Of a stretch of 64,000 nucleotides of DNA, positions 27,513 to 36,293 are shown piece after piece. Positions within the stretch are counted from its first letter, which is position 1. Each line of letters begins with the position of its first letter. The notes under the pieces were generated by a model. It had not been told where the DNA came from and made no database searches. It worked only from the letters and a program-made list of their open reading frames with translations. Source of the DNA: Gluconobacter oxydans (lineage in GTDB: Bacteria > Pseudomonadota > Alphaproteobacteria > Acetobacterales > Acetobacteraceae); contig NZ_BJNM01000001.1 in the NCBI RefSeq assembly GCF_006539685.1, positions 1 to 64,000 of the forward strand, read 5' to 3'. The position numbers and the translations under genes were made by a program.

Positions 27513-27989
27513 ATGACGACTCCGAACGAAACCGATTTCCGCAAAGCCATGTCCCATTTTGCCACGGGTGTTGCCGTGGTGACGGCCAAAGGCAGCGAAG
27601 GCGAGCAGGGCGCGACCATCAGCGCCCTGACGTCCGTGTCACTCGATCCGCTTCTGCTGCTGATCTGTCTTAACCGGGCCAGCGCGACCTACCGTGCGAT
27701 TGCGGAAGCCGGGGTGTTCGGCCTCAGCATTCTGGGCAACGACCACAAGGATGTGGCGATGCTGTTCGCCAGCCGCACGGCCGACAAGTTCGGGTCGGAC
27801 GTGATCGAGCGCGCGGCGGATGGCACGGCCTTCGTCCGCAACGCACTGGTCAAGATGCACTGCGAACTGGTCGAGACGTTCCAGGGCGGTACGCATGCCC
27901 TGTTCATGGCACGTCCCGTTGCGCTGGAACTCGATGAGAACCGCCCGCCGCTGCTGTATTTCCAGGGGCAGCTCGGCATTACGCTCTGA
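27513..27989 (+). CDS. Flavin reductase family protein
   Basis: A 158-aa FMN-binding split-barrel protein of the flavin reductase family (PF01613; HpaC, NtaB-like). ATGVAVVTAKG, GATISALTSVSLDPLLLLICLN, and the GTHALFMARP segment are typical. Such proteins use NAD(P)H to supply reduced flavin to a partner monooxygenase, but no monooxygenase is encoded nearby. AAGGAG lies seven bases before the ATG at 27513. It follows the porin by 44 bases and may be cotranscribed. Confidence 0.85.
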   Translation: MTTPNETDFRKAMSHFATGVAVVTAKGSEGEQGATISALTSVSLDPLLLLICLNRASATYRAIAEAGVFGLSILGNDHKDVAMLFASRTADKFGSDVIERAADGTAFVRNALVKMHCELVETFQGGTHALFMARPVALELDENRPPLLYFQGQLGITL

Positions 27990-28060
27990 TCCGTCCGTAC
28001 GCTCCCGTTCCCGGTTCAGGGGGCGGGAGGGAATGGAAGGACGTGCTTTTCCGATTTAGT

Positions 28061-28075
28061 TGAGAATAATTATCA
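28061..28075. promoter_or_regulatory. Fur box upstream of TonB receptor
   Basis: TGAGAAT-A-ATTATCA differs from the 7-1-7 Fur consensus TGATAAT-N-ATTATCA at one position. It lies 43 bases before the receptor start and implies iron repression by a Fur-family protein. Confidence 0.75.
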
Positions 28076-28117
28076 TTCGCGATAAATCCCGCGCCTCTTA
28101 TGGAGTGAGAGTGTGTG

Positions 28118-30301
28118 ATGCGGGTGCATGCATGTTTTATTCCCTGTGCGGCGATCCTGATCGGGCTGCCCGCAGGTGTTGTATCTGCGCAGGATCTGGA
28201 GGGCGGGGCGGACCGTCTTCAGCATATTCCAAAGGCGTCGCCTTCCCGGAAACAGCCTTCTTCGTCCCGCGCCGGAGCTGTGGAGACGGTCCGGGTTCAT
28301 GCCAGTCATGCCAGTCTGCTGGCTGCAAGCGGGAATGCTGCGACCAAGACGTCCACGCCCCTTGAGGACGTTCCACAGAACCTGACGGTCATCACACAGG
28401 CGCGGATGTCGATGCTCAACTCGCGCAGCCTCTCCGAAGCGGTACGATACGCGGCGGGTGTTTCCGATTACGGCTCCAAGGATGACCCGCGCGGCTATCT
28501 GGGCACGATCCGGGGCTTTTCTCCAGATATCTATCTGGATGGCATCCGTACGCCGGATGCTTCCAGTTCCCAGTCCTTCAGTATTGAACCCTGGGGTCTG
28601 GAAGAAATGGATGTGCTTCGCGGGGCGTCTTCGGCGCTGTATGGGTCCGGCCAGCTTGGCGGGATTATCAATGCCGTCAGCAAGCGCCCGCGCGTGGACC
28701 AGCAGAATCAGGTCGCGTTCCAGACAGGATCCTACAGTCGCGTTCAGGGGGCGGCGGATGTCGGGGGCGCACTGAATGCGTCCAAAACGCTGCTCTGGCG
28801 TTTCAACGGGCTGCTCCGGAAATCCGATACCTATGCGAAGAACATCAAGAACAATGAGGTCTATGTCGCGCCGTCTCTGAGCTGGCGTCCGGATGACAGA
28901 ACGGATTTCACGATTCTGGCGAGCTATGAACAGCTCGATGCGGGCTCGACGGCCCAGTTCCTGCCGGCGGATGGTACGATCTATGCCAGCCCGTATGGAT
29001 ATATCGCCCGCAATTTCCTGAACAGTGATGCGGATTATGATGTCTATTCGAAACGGCAGGCCGCAATCGGATACAGCTTCACGCGGCGTCTGACGCCCAA
29101 CTGGACCATCAGTCAGAACATGCGTTACGCCCATCTGGATCTGTCTTACCGGTACGTGACGGCCGTGGCCCTGTCTGCTGACCAGCGGACGCTGACCCGT
29201 CAGGCGCTTCTCCAGTCTGCAAACTACAACAATGTCACACTGGACACGCGTTCGGACCTGAAGCTGCGGACGGGCCCGGTCCGGCATGAAATCCTGTTTG
29301 GCGTGGATTTCCGGAGCGACTTCATGGCCAACCGTCGTGGACAGAAGACGGCCCCGTCTCTGGATCTGTACAACCCGGTCTGCAGGCCGATTTCCTGGCC
29401 AAGCTACGGAACCAAGACCAATACCAATGAAACCGAGACCCAGACGGGTGTGTATGCCCAGGAACAGGCCCGGTGGCATGATTTCTACCTGACCCTGTCC
29501 GGGCGGGGTGACTTCACCCAGAGCCTGACGGTCAATAACCTGACAGCCGGCCGCACGCCGCAGCAGGACAACGCTTTCACGGGCCGCGTGGGACTTTTGT
29601 ACAAATCGCCGATCGGTCTGTCGCCCTATGTGTCCTATGCCACGTCATTCCAGCCGCAGGTCGGCACGACGCGCCTGAACACGCCTTATCTGCCGACGCG
29701 AGGCCGGCAGATCGAGGCCGGTCTGAAATACAAGCCGCCCCATGGAACGCCCTGGGGCGAGGATTTCATGCTGACTGCGGATTTCTTCGATCTCGTCGAG
29801 ACGAATGTCCTCACGACAGACCCCGAAGATTCCACCTATGACATCCAGACCGGTGAACAGCGCACCCGGGGCTTCGAGGCTGAAGGTGTGGGGCGCCTGC
29901 CGTATCGCATCGATATGCTGGCCTCGTTTACCTATCAGGACCCGCGGATCACCAAAACGACCGTTGCCGCGCAGCTCAATCAGCGGCCGGTCGCTATCCC
30001 GTCCCACATGGCATCGCTCTTTCTCAAGCGGGATTTCCGGCTGACGAAGGACTGGATGACAGGGATCGGTGGGGGTGTGCGCTATACGGGGAATACGGCC
30101 GGCGCACTGCCTGAGACATTCTCCGTTCCCAGCCAGCTTGTCTGGGACCTTCAGGCCCATGTGGACTATCAGCGCTTCGGGGTGCAGTTCAACGGGACCA
30201 ATCTTGCGAACCGCCATTATGTTGCGGTCTGTACACGTTCGGTTGCTTGTGCATGGGCTCCGGGCCGGGCAGTCTTCGTAACCCTTTCCTATCGCTGGTG
30301 A
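28118..30301 (+). CDS. TonB-dependent siderophore receptor
   Basis: A 727-aa outer-membrane receptor. A signal peptide ends around VVSAQ. ETVRVHA near residue 57 resembles a TonB box. The plug domain carries TPLEDVPQNLTVIT, IRGFSPDIYLDGIR, and VLRGASSALYGSGQLGGIINAVSKRP, all typical of the FhuA/FpvA/FoxA siderophore class. A 22-strand barrel follows, ending in SYRW. ATG at 28118 is preceded by GGAGTGAG; a GTG directly before it would add one residue. The Fur box and the DUF3325/DUF3649/PepSY genes downstream support ferric-siderophore uptake. Which siderophore cannot be told. Confidence 0.92.
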   Translation: MRVHACFIPCAAILIGLPAGVVSAQDLEGGADRLQHIPKASPSRKQPSSSRAGAVETVRVHASHASLLAASGNAATKTSTPLEDVPQNLTVITQARMSMLNSRSLSEAVRYAAGVSDYGSKDDPRGYLGTIRGFSPDIYLDGIRTPDASSSQSFSIEPWGLEEMDVLRGASSALYGSGQLGGIINAVSKRPRVDQQNQVAFQTGSYSRVQGAADVGGALNASKTLLWRFNGLLRKSDTYAKNIKNNEVYVAPSLSWRPDDRTDFTILASYEQLDAGSTAQFLPADGTIYASPYGYIARNFLNSDADYDVYSKRQAAIGYSFTRRLTPNWTISQNMRYAHLDLSYRYVTAVALSADQRTLTRQALLQSANYNNVTLDTRSDLKLRTGPVRHEILFGVDFRSDFMANRRGQKTAPSLDLYNPVCRPISWPSYGTKTNTNETETQTGVYAQEQARWHDFYLTLSGRGDFTQSLTVNNLTAGRTPQQDNAFTGRVGLLYKSPIGLSPYVSYATSFQPQVGTTRLNTPYLPTRGRQIEAGLKYKPPHGTPWGEDFMLTADFFDLVETNVLTTDPEDSTYDIQTGEQRTRGFEAEGVGRLPYRIDMLASFTYQDPRITKTTVAAQLNQRPVAIPSHMASLFLKRDFRLTKDWMTGIGGGVRYTGNTAGALPETFSVPSQLVWDLQAHVDYQRFGVQFNGTNLANRHYVAVCTRSVACAWAPGRAVFVTLSYRW

Positions 30302-30303
30302 CC

Positions 30304-30579
30304 ATGTTGGTTGTCCTGATCCTCGCAAGCGTGGCTGTCGTTCTGTCGGCTGTCCTGTTTTACGTGTCCGTGCCTTCCCAGCGTCTGCGACAGAGGCCAT
30401 TGCCTGGGCGGTCCGGATGGCTGTGGGGTCTGGGATGCCTGATCGCTGGAACGGTCCTCTTCAGTCGCGTTCTCCAGCCTGTGGCCGCGATACTGATCGT
30501 CATGACGCTTCTGATGGTCTCCTGCATCGGGGTCACGCTTCTGGTGGCGGTCGGAAAACAGGAGGGACGCAGCCTGTGA
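30304..30579 (+). CDS. DUF3325-like small membrane protein
   Basis: A 91-aa protein with three predicted helices and the sequence VPSQRLRQRPLP after the first, which resembles DUF3325. Members accompany TonB receptors and PepSY membrane proteins in iron-uptake operons; their role is unknown. It begins two bases after the receptor stop. GTG at 30298 is in frame and would overlap that stop. The end overlaps the next gene start as GTGA. Confidence 0.65.
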   Translation: MLVVLILASVAVVLSAVLFYVSVPSQRLRQRPLPGRSGWLWGLGCLIAGTVLFSRVLQPVAAILIVMTLLMVSCIGVTLLVAVGKQEGRSL

Positions 30580-30870
30580 CCGATACGATGCACGAGCCGC
30601 GCAACGCTCCGCTGGATGGACGGGGATGGGCAGGCAAAGGGCTGGCGGGGCTTGTTCTCGGAGCAACCCTGGCCACGGGGCTTATGGGTGTTTTCGGACT
30701 GCTCTTTCATGCCGATGCCCAGTTCAGGACGGCTGCCGCGCAGATACTGCGCTGGTTTCCTGGCCCTGTCCTTCCTTTTCCGCTCTCCCGTGCGGGCCTG
30801 GACAACGCTGGGCGTTCTGAATGGGGTGGTCTGGGCCGCCTATCTGCTGTTGCGAGGCATCCTGGTATGA
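30576..30870 (+). pseudogene. DUF3649-like membrane protein, apparent frameshift
   Basis: The start, GTG at 30576, overlaps the upstream stop, and the first half reads in that frame through GLVLGATLATGLMGVFGLLF and HADAQFRTAAAQIL. The second half continues in the frame one base further on, with FLALSFLFRSPVRAW and VVWAAYLLLRGILV, and ends in a TGA overlapping the next ATG. Joined near 30748, the two halves give about 97 residues with the DUF3649 layout. Both ends fit tight operon overlaps, so a single-base indel is likely, either real or a sequencing error. Confidence 0.5.
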
Positions 30871-32455
30871 AGATCCGTGGCGATATCGTCCGGTTGTACC
30901 GGAATGTTCACAGCTGGGTCGGCATCATGGCCGGTCTGTTTCTGTTTGTCGCGTTCTATGCCGATGGCATGACGATGTTCGAGGGTGTGCTGGAAAGCTG
31001 GTCCGCCCGGCCGGCCGCATTACCTGCGGCTGTCCCGGTGGAGCATCTTCCGGACCTTCTGCAGAAGGCTTTCGCGGCCGATCCGTCTGCGGTGGCAAAC
31101 CATACGGTGATCCTGCATCCCGATGTTGCCCATTCCTCCAGCCTGATATGGTCGGCATCCCATGACCGTGAGCATGGTCCCGCACGGACGGTGTATGCAG
31201 GCCTGGCGCCGGACGGGGGCTTGATAACGCGGACACAGACCCCCTCACAGGCCGCCAGTTTCATCAATATCCTGCACCAGCGGATCGGACTGCCGCTCGG
31301 GCGGGAATCCGGCCGTCTGGTCATGGGGATCGTGGCGCTGCTTTATGCGGTGGCCCTGGTGTCGGGGACAGTGGTGGTGCTGCCCTCTCTGGTCCGGAAT
31401 CTGTTTGCGCTGCGTCTGACAGAAAGCCTGCGCCGGATGTGGCTGGATTTTCACACGCTTCTGGGTGTGTGTTCGCTCCCGTTTCATATCGTCATGGCGG
31501 CGACGGCTGCGGGATTTGCTTTCCAGCGCCCGATCATGACACTGGAGCAGAGCCTTTTCCGTCCGGCTCCCTATGTCGAAAGCACGCAGGGTGGGCATGA
31601 TGGAACCCATGCCCACCATCACGGGGGCGGGCATCCGGGAATGGAACGGCCGCTTCTGGATCCGGGAGCGCTGGTCGCGTCTCTGGCGGAACAGGTGCCG
31701 GATTTCGAGCCGGATGCGCTCGTCTATTCCACCCGGAACGGCAAACTCTCCCTCCGCGTGACCGGACATGACACCCGCCACGTGACTCGGCGTCCTGATG
31801 GCGGCTATGTGGATGTTGATCCCTATGGCGGCCGTATAACGTCCATGGATTTCCTGCCTGGCCATCAGGGAGGAGGCTTTCTGGCACTGACCACCATCTA
31901 TGCGCTGCATTTCGGGGCGTTTGGTGGTCTGTGGGGGCGGGCAGGTTACGCGTTGCTCGGCTTTGGCGGGGCTTTCCTGTTCTATTCCGGAAACCGGCTG
32001 TGGCTGTCGTCCCGGCGTCGGCGGGAGCGCAGCGCCGGGCTGGGCAGGACAGTCTGGGCACACGTCTGCTTTCGGTGCTTACGGCAGGAGGGATGCTCGG
32101 ATGCATCTGTGGGGTTTCAGTCGTTTTTGCGGCTGTTCCCCTGCTGCCGGAAGGGGGACATTATCAGAGCATCGAGGCCATATTTTACGCTGTTCTGTTC
32201 GGATGTGTGGTTATGGCGGCATGGCTGGGGGGCGAGCGCAGCACGCGCCCGCTTGTCGGGCTGGCTGGTGTCCTGACCCTACTGATCCCCGTCACTGATG
32301 GTCTGTCGCGACTGCTGCTGGCGCGACCGATCACGGGAAACGTGATCGGCGTGGATATCGTCGCTTTGGTTTATGGTCTGGTGCTGCTCCTGACGGCCAT
32401 GCGGGCAACGCGGGCACTGGCAGCCGGCGGTATGGAGGAGACGGTCAGGGCCTGA
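30867..32455 (+). pseudogene. PepSY-associated membrane protein (PiuB-like), apparent frameshift near 32060
   Basis: The start ATG at 30867 overlaps the preceding TGA. The first 390 or so codons encode a PepSY_TM protein: LYRNVHSWVGIMAGLFLFVAFYADG, two periplasmic PepSY-like regions, a His-rich loop (GTHAHHHGGGHPGM), and further helices to GGAFLFYSGNRLWLSSRRRR. Past about 32060 this frame becomes a Cys/Arg-rich tail ending at 32276, with no family resemblance. The hydrophobic C-terminal helices seen in relatives (LLSVLTAGGMLG to VDIVALVYGLVLLL) continue in another frame and stop at 32455. One missing base explains this. Intact relatives take part in iron-siderophore uptake, possibly as reductases at the inner membrane. 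Confidence 0.6.
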
Positions 32456-33254
32456 AAGACGTCCAGACCGATGCAATCTGCCGGATCGCTTCGCCGAGCG
32501 GAAAGAGCCGGGACGGGGCTGACCCCACATGCCCGTGCCGGAGCATGACATGCCCATCCAGTGCTGCCCCCGCCGGGAGGAAACGTTCGGGCCTGGTGCA
32601 GAGGGTGTGAAACCGGACCCAGCGCCGCTCCCCATCCACCATAATGGCAGTTCCATCTTCCTGCGTCGGGCCATCGGGCTCGGCGAGGCGTTCGGCCAGA
32701 TGGAGCGCCGTGCAGCTTTCCCATCCCGTTCCGATCATCAGGACATGGGCATCCCTGTCCGCCAGAACCGCCAGCGGAGAAGCCGTACCAAACGGATCTT
32801 CAAGCGGTTGCCGGGCAAGGATGTCCGTCGCCAGCGGGCCAAGCGCCGTGAACGAGACCTGCGGATGCGTACTGCGCTGCACGCCGGGCCATGTCCTGAA
32901 GGTTTCGGCGATCTGCCCCATGCCGCGCGTGGGGGTGAGGCGCGGGTCATAGGGCGGCATGGTGGCCCGGATCGTCTCCCACCAGCTTTCCGGCACCGGC
33001 GGATCGCACCAGCCTGACGGATCGCTCAGTTCGGAAGACTGCGCGGGCATGACGATCGTGCCCTCCGGCCCGACTGCCTGAAGCAGGCTCCAGATCACGG
33101 CGGGCGCCCCACCGCAGACCCATCCGATCCGGCTCAGCGACGCATGGACCAGCAGCGTCATGCCGGGCGTGATCCCCAGACGCTGAAAGTCCACCACAAG
33201 GCGTGCCTGCGTGACGGGTCCGCTGGAGCGGGCGATGGCGGCGGCTTCGGTCAT
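32445..33254 (-). CDS. AAC(3)-family N-acetyltransferase
   Basis: A 269-aa protein of the Antibiotic_NAT family (PF02522), which includes aminoglycoside 3-N-acetyltransferases. The hallmarks are LLVHASLSRIGWVCGGAPAV, GTIVMPAQSSELSDPSGW, the histidine in RSTHPQVSF, and the downstream MIGTGWESCTALHLAE block. Chromosomal members may acetylate other amines, so antibiotic resistance is not established. The start at 33254 is eight bases after the queF stop, indicating cotranscription; a longer frame to 33395 would overlap queF heavily. Its stop overlaps the 3' end of the PepSY locus by 11 bases, read in opposite directions. Confidence 0.8.
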   Translation of the reverse strand: MTEAAAIARSSGPVTQARLVVDFQRLGITPGMTLLVHASLSRIGWVCGGAPAVIWSLLQAVGPEGTIVMPAQSSELSDPSGWCDPPVPESWWETIRATMPPYDPRLTPTRGMGQIAETFRTWPGVQRSTHPQVSFTALGPLATDILARQPLEDPFGTASPLAVLADRDAHVLMIGTGWESCTALHLAERLAEPDGPTQEDGTAIMVDGERRWVRFHTLCTRPERFLPAGAALDGHVMLRHGHVGSAPSRLFPLGEAIRQIASVWTSFRP

Positions 33255-33262
33255 GGACTGGT

Positions 33263-33751
33263 TCAGCCGCGGCCGCGATAGCCGGGGACGTCCTGCGCGG
33301 GAATCCACACGCCCTTCGGCGGTTCGCCCGTCTGCCAGAACACGTCGATCGGGATGCCGCCGCGCGGATACCAGTACGCTCCGATCCGTAGCCACTGCGG
33401 GTCAAGCAGGGCGACCAGACGTTCGGCGATGGCGATGGAGCAGTCTTCATGGAACGCGCCATGATTACGAAAGCTGGTCAGGAAGAGCTTGAGGGACTTG
33501 CTCTCCACGATCCATTCGCCGGGGATGTAGTCGATGACGATATGCGCGAAATCCGGCTGTCCCGTGACCGGGCAGAGCGAGGTGAACTCTGGCGCCGTGA
33601 AGCGCACGACATACTGCCGGCCCTGATGCGGGGAAGGGACGCGCTCCAGGACGGCTTCCTCGGGACTCTGCGGTGTGGTGGTGGCGCGGCCGAGTTGGCT
33701 AAGGGCGTCGGTGCCGGGTGCGGACGGGCCGGTCGGGTGATGGTCGGACAT
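33263..33751 (-). CDS. queF: NADPH-dependent 7-cyano-7-deazaguanine reductase
   Basis: A 162-aa unimodular QueF that reduces preQ0 to preQ1 in queuosine biosynthesis. C60 in [11 protein letters not shown] forms the thioimide with the nitrile, D67 is the proton donor, and ESKSLKLF (83-90) is the NADPH motif of the family. HGAFHEDC continues the active site. It is cytoplasmic. No other queuosine gene is in this window. It faces away from typA, with 170 bases between start codons. Confidence 0.93.
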
Positions 33752-33921
33752 GGGGCTGAACTCCTTAAAGGGGCCGTGTTTTGTGTGATGTGGCCCAGCT
33801 TTCCCGCAGGCTCAAGGCGTCTTCAGGACGAAAAGACAGTGACAGAGTTTGCATATTGGCGGGATTCGGTGCAGAAGACGGCGCAAATCCTCTCTTCGAT
33901 GCCTCCCGTCTGGAAGACCAC

Positions 33922-35742
33922 ATGGAACTCCGTAATATCGCCATCATCGCGCACGTCGATCATGGCAAAACCACGCTGGTTGACGCGCTTCTCAAACAGT
34001 CCGGTTCTTTCCGCGACAACCAGCACGTTGCCGACCGCGCGATGGACAGCAACGACCTCGAGCGCGAGCGTGGCATCACCATTCTCGCCAAGTGCACGTC
34101 CGTTGTCTGGAAAGACACGCGTATCAACATCATCGATACGCCGGGCCACGCCGATTTCGGTGGTGAGGTCGAGCGTATCCTGAGCATGGTGGATGGCGCG
34201 ATCATCCTCGTCGATGCCGCTGAAGGCGCGCTGCCGCAGACCAAGTTCGTGCTTGGCAAGGCGCTGGCCCGTGGCATCCGTCCGATCGTCGTCGTCAACA
34301 AGATCGACCGTTCCGACGCCCGTCCGGACGAAGTGCACGAAGAGATCTTCGACCTGTTCGCCTCCCTCGGCGCCGACGAGTTCCAGCTCGACTTCCCGAT
34401 GCTCTACGCTTCGGGCCGTCAGGGCTGGGCCGATCTGGAACTGGACGGACCGAAGAAGGATCTGGCCCCGCTGTTCGACCTGGTGCTGCGCCATGTGCCG
34501 ACGCCGAACGTGGACAAGGACGCGCCGTTCGGAATGGTCTCCACCATTCTCGAGAGCGACAACTTCCTGGGCCGCATCCTGACGGGTCGTATTGATCAGG
34601 GTCGTGCGAAGGTGAACATGCCGGTGCGCGTGCTGCGTCCGGATGGCACGGTTGTCGAAACCGGCCGTCTGACGAAGCTGCTCTCCTTCCGTGGCCTGGA
34701 CCGCGTGCCCGTCGAGGAAGCCGAAGCCGGTGACATCGTGGCCGTGGCCGGTCTGTCCGAGGCAACGATTCCCGACACGATCGCCGATCCGTCCGTGGAA
34801 GAGCCGCTGCCGTCGCGTCCGGTCGATCCGCCGACCCTGTCCATGACCTTCCGCATCAACGATGGCCCGCTGGGCGGTCGTGAAGGCAAGAAGGTGACGT
34901 CGCGCCAGATCCGTGACCGTCTCTTCAAGGAAACCGAAGGCAACGTGGCCATCAAGGTGACGGAAAGCCCGGAAAGCGAAGCGTTCGAAGTCGCTGGCCG
35001 TGGCGAACTCCAGCTTGGCGTTCTCATCGAGACGATGCGTCGCGAAGGCTTTGAGCTGACGATCGGCCGTCCGCGCGTTCTCTTCCGTGAAAACGAAGAG
35101 ACCGGTGAGCGTGAAGAGCCGTTCGAAGAAGTCCTGGTGGACGTGGACGAGCCGTATTCCGGCGTTGTCGTCGAGAAGATGTCCCTGCGTAAGGGCGTCA
35201 TGCAGGACATGCGTCCGTCCGGTGGCGGGAAGGTCCGTCTGACGTTCCTGATCCCGTCGCGCGGCCTGATCGGCTATCACGGCGAGTTCCTGACCGACAC
35301 GCGCGGTACGGGCCTCATGAACCGTCTGTTCCACGGCTACCTGCCGTATGTCGGCCCGATCGAAGGCCGTCGCAACGGTTCGCTGATCTCCGCTGAAGAC
35401 GGCACGACGACGCAGTACGCGCTGTTCTCCCTGCAGGATCGCGGCACGATGTTCGTCGATGCCGGCGAGAAGATCTACACGGGCATGATCCTCGGCGAGC
35501 ACTCGCGCGAGAACGATCTGGACGTCAACGCGGTTCGCGAAAAGAAGCTGACCAACATGCGTGCTTCCGGCAAGGACGAAGCCCTGCTTCTGACGCCGCC
35601 GCGCCGCATGAGCCTCGAGCAGGCCATCGCCTACATTGAAGACGATGAACTGGTCGAAGTCACGCCGTCTGCCATCCGGATCCGCAAGCGTTACCTGGAT
35701 CCGCACGAGCGCAAGCGTGCGTCCAAGTCCCGCGAGAGTTGA
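33922..35742 (+). CDS. typA: Translational GTPase TypA/BipA
   Basis: A 606-aa ribosome-associated GTPase, the normal BipA length. The G1 motif AHVDHGKT is at 10-17, RGITI is the G2 region, DTPGH is G3, and NKID is G4. Domains II, III and the C-terminal domain with [24 protein letters not shown] follow. It acts in 50S subunit assembly at low temperature and in stress adaptation. The start at 33922 gives the standard [10 protein letters not shown]-terminus and has GGAAGA upstream; the frame is open back to 33781. A strong terminator follows. Confidence 0.95.
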   Translation: MELRNIAIIAHVDHGKTTLVDALLKQSGSFRDNQHVADRAMDSNDLERERGITILAKCTSVVWKDTRINIIDTPGHADFGGEVERILSMVDGAIILVDAAEGALPQTKFVLGKALARGIRPIVVVNKIDRSDARPDEVHEEIFDLFASLGADEFQLDFPMLYASGRQGWADLELDGPKKDLAPLFDLVLRHVPTPNVDKDAPFGMVSTILESDNFLGRILTGRIDQGRAKVNMPVRVLRPDGTVVETGRLTKLLSFRGLDRVPVEEAEAGDIVAVAGLSEATIPDTIADPSVEEPLPSRPVDPPTLSMTFRINDGPLGGREGKKVTSRQIRDRLFKETEGNVAIKVTESPESEAFEVAGRGELQLGVLIETMRREGFELTIGRPRVLFRENEETGEREEPFEEVLVDVDEPYSGVVVEKMSLRKGVMQDMRPSGGGKVRLTFLIPSRGLIGYHGEFLTDTRGTGLMNRLFHGYLPYVGPIEGRRNGSLISAEDGTTTQYALFSLQDRGTMFVDAGEKIYTGMILGEHSRENDLDVNAVREKKLTNMRASGKDEALLLTPPRRMSLEQAIAYIEDDELVEVTPSAIRIRKRYLDPHERKRASKSRES

Positions 35743-35770
35743 TCCGTCCTTATAGGACCGGTTTCATGGA

Positions 35771-35808
35771 AAAGGCGTGTCCCGGAACTTCCGGGGCACG
35801 CCTTTTTT
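35771..35808 (+). terminator. Terminator after typA
   Basis: AAGGCGTG (35772-35779) pairs with CACGCCTT (35797-35804), with an inner CCCGGAA/TTCCGGG stem, followed by a T run to 35808. Confidence 0.88.
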
Positions 35809-35993
35809 CATGGGTGCATAATGGAGTTTGTCTGAATTGAGGCGCCTTTGTGTATTGCACGGAAGCGGGACTGAAATTTCATAAAGTTAATGCGCGACCG
35901 TGTCAGACAGGAATGATAATGTTGCGGCCAAGGCCACTTCGGGAAACCTGAATGCTGGCTCGTCTTTATTCTGTTGTGGAGCTCCGTTTCCAG

Positions 35994-36293
35994 ATGCGTC
36001 TTTTCAACCGTTCCCTGATCGCCGCCGTTTCCGCCCTAGCCCTGACGGCTGCTCCGGCGTTCGCCGATCCCGCCACGACGGCTGCTCCCGCTGCGCCTGC
36101 CGCTGAAGCTCCTGCCGCCCCGGCTGCCGAAGCCACCCCTGCTGCACCTGCTGCCGAGTCCGATGCTGCCACGGAGACGGGCACGAAGAAGCATCACGAC
36201 AAGGGCAAGAAGCACCACCACAAGCACAAGCACCACAAGAAGACCTCCGCTGCCACGGACGCCGCTCCGACCGAAGCTGCTCCGTCCAACTGA
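35994..36293 (+). CDS. Exported Ala/Pro-rich protein with a His/Lys-rich tail
   Basis: A 99-aa protein. A Sec signal peptide of 24 residues ends at APAFA. The mature part is a low-complexity Ala/Pro/Glu segment (about 25-62), then a block of about 20 residues made almost only of His and Lys (around 64-85), then an Ala/Thr tail. I know no named family. The His cluster could bind Ni, Cu, Zn or iron, or polyphosphate, in the periplasm; this is inference. The ATG at 35994 has GGAG 13 bases upstream, and the frame is open to 35952. A strong terminator follows. Confidence 0.72.
   Translation: MRLFNRSLIAAVSALALTAAPAFADPATTAAPAAPAAEAPAAPAAEATPAAPAAESDAATETGTKKHHDKGKKHHHKHKHHKKTSAATDAAPTEAAPSN

Noticed and set aside
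31931-32455. Separate 174-aa membrane protein after PepSY
   Set aside because: Its first 40 or so residues overlap PepSY coding sequence and look random, while the rest matches the missing C-terminal helices of PepSY. A frameshift explains it better.
33823-35706. 627-codon open frame antisense to typA
   Set aside because: A mirror frame of a highly conserved GTPase gene; composition is typical of antisense translation.
36060-36160. Repeated short GCTGCTCC-like units suggesting a repeat array
   Set aside because: They are Ala/Pro codons inside the exported His/Lys-rich protein, with no spacers or uniform repeat length, so not CRISPR.
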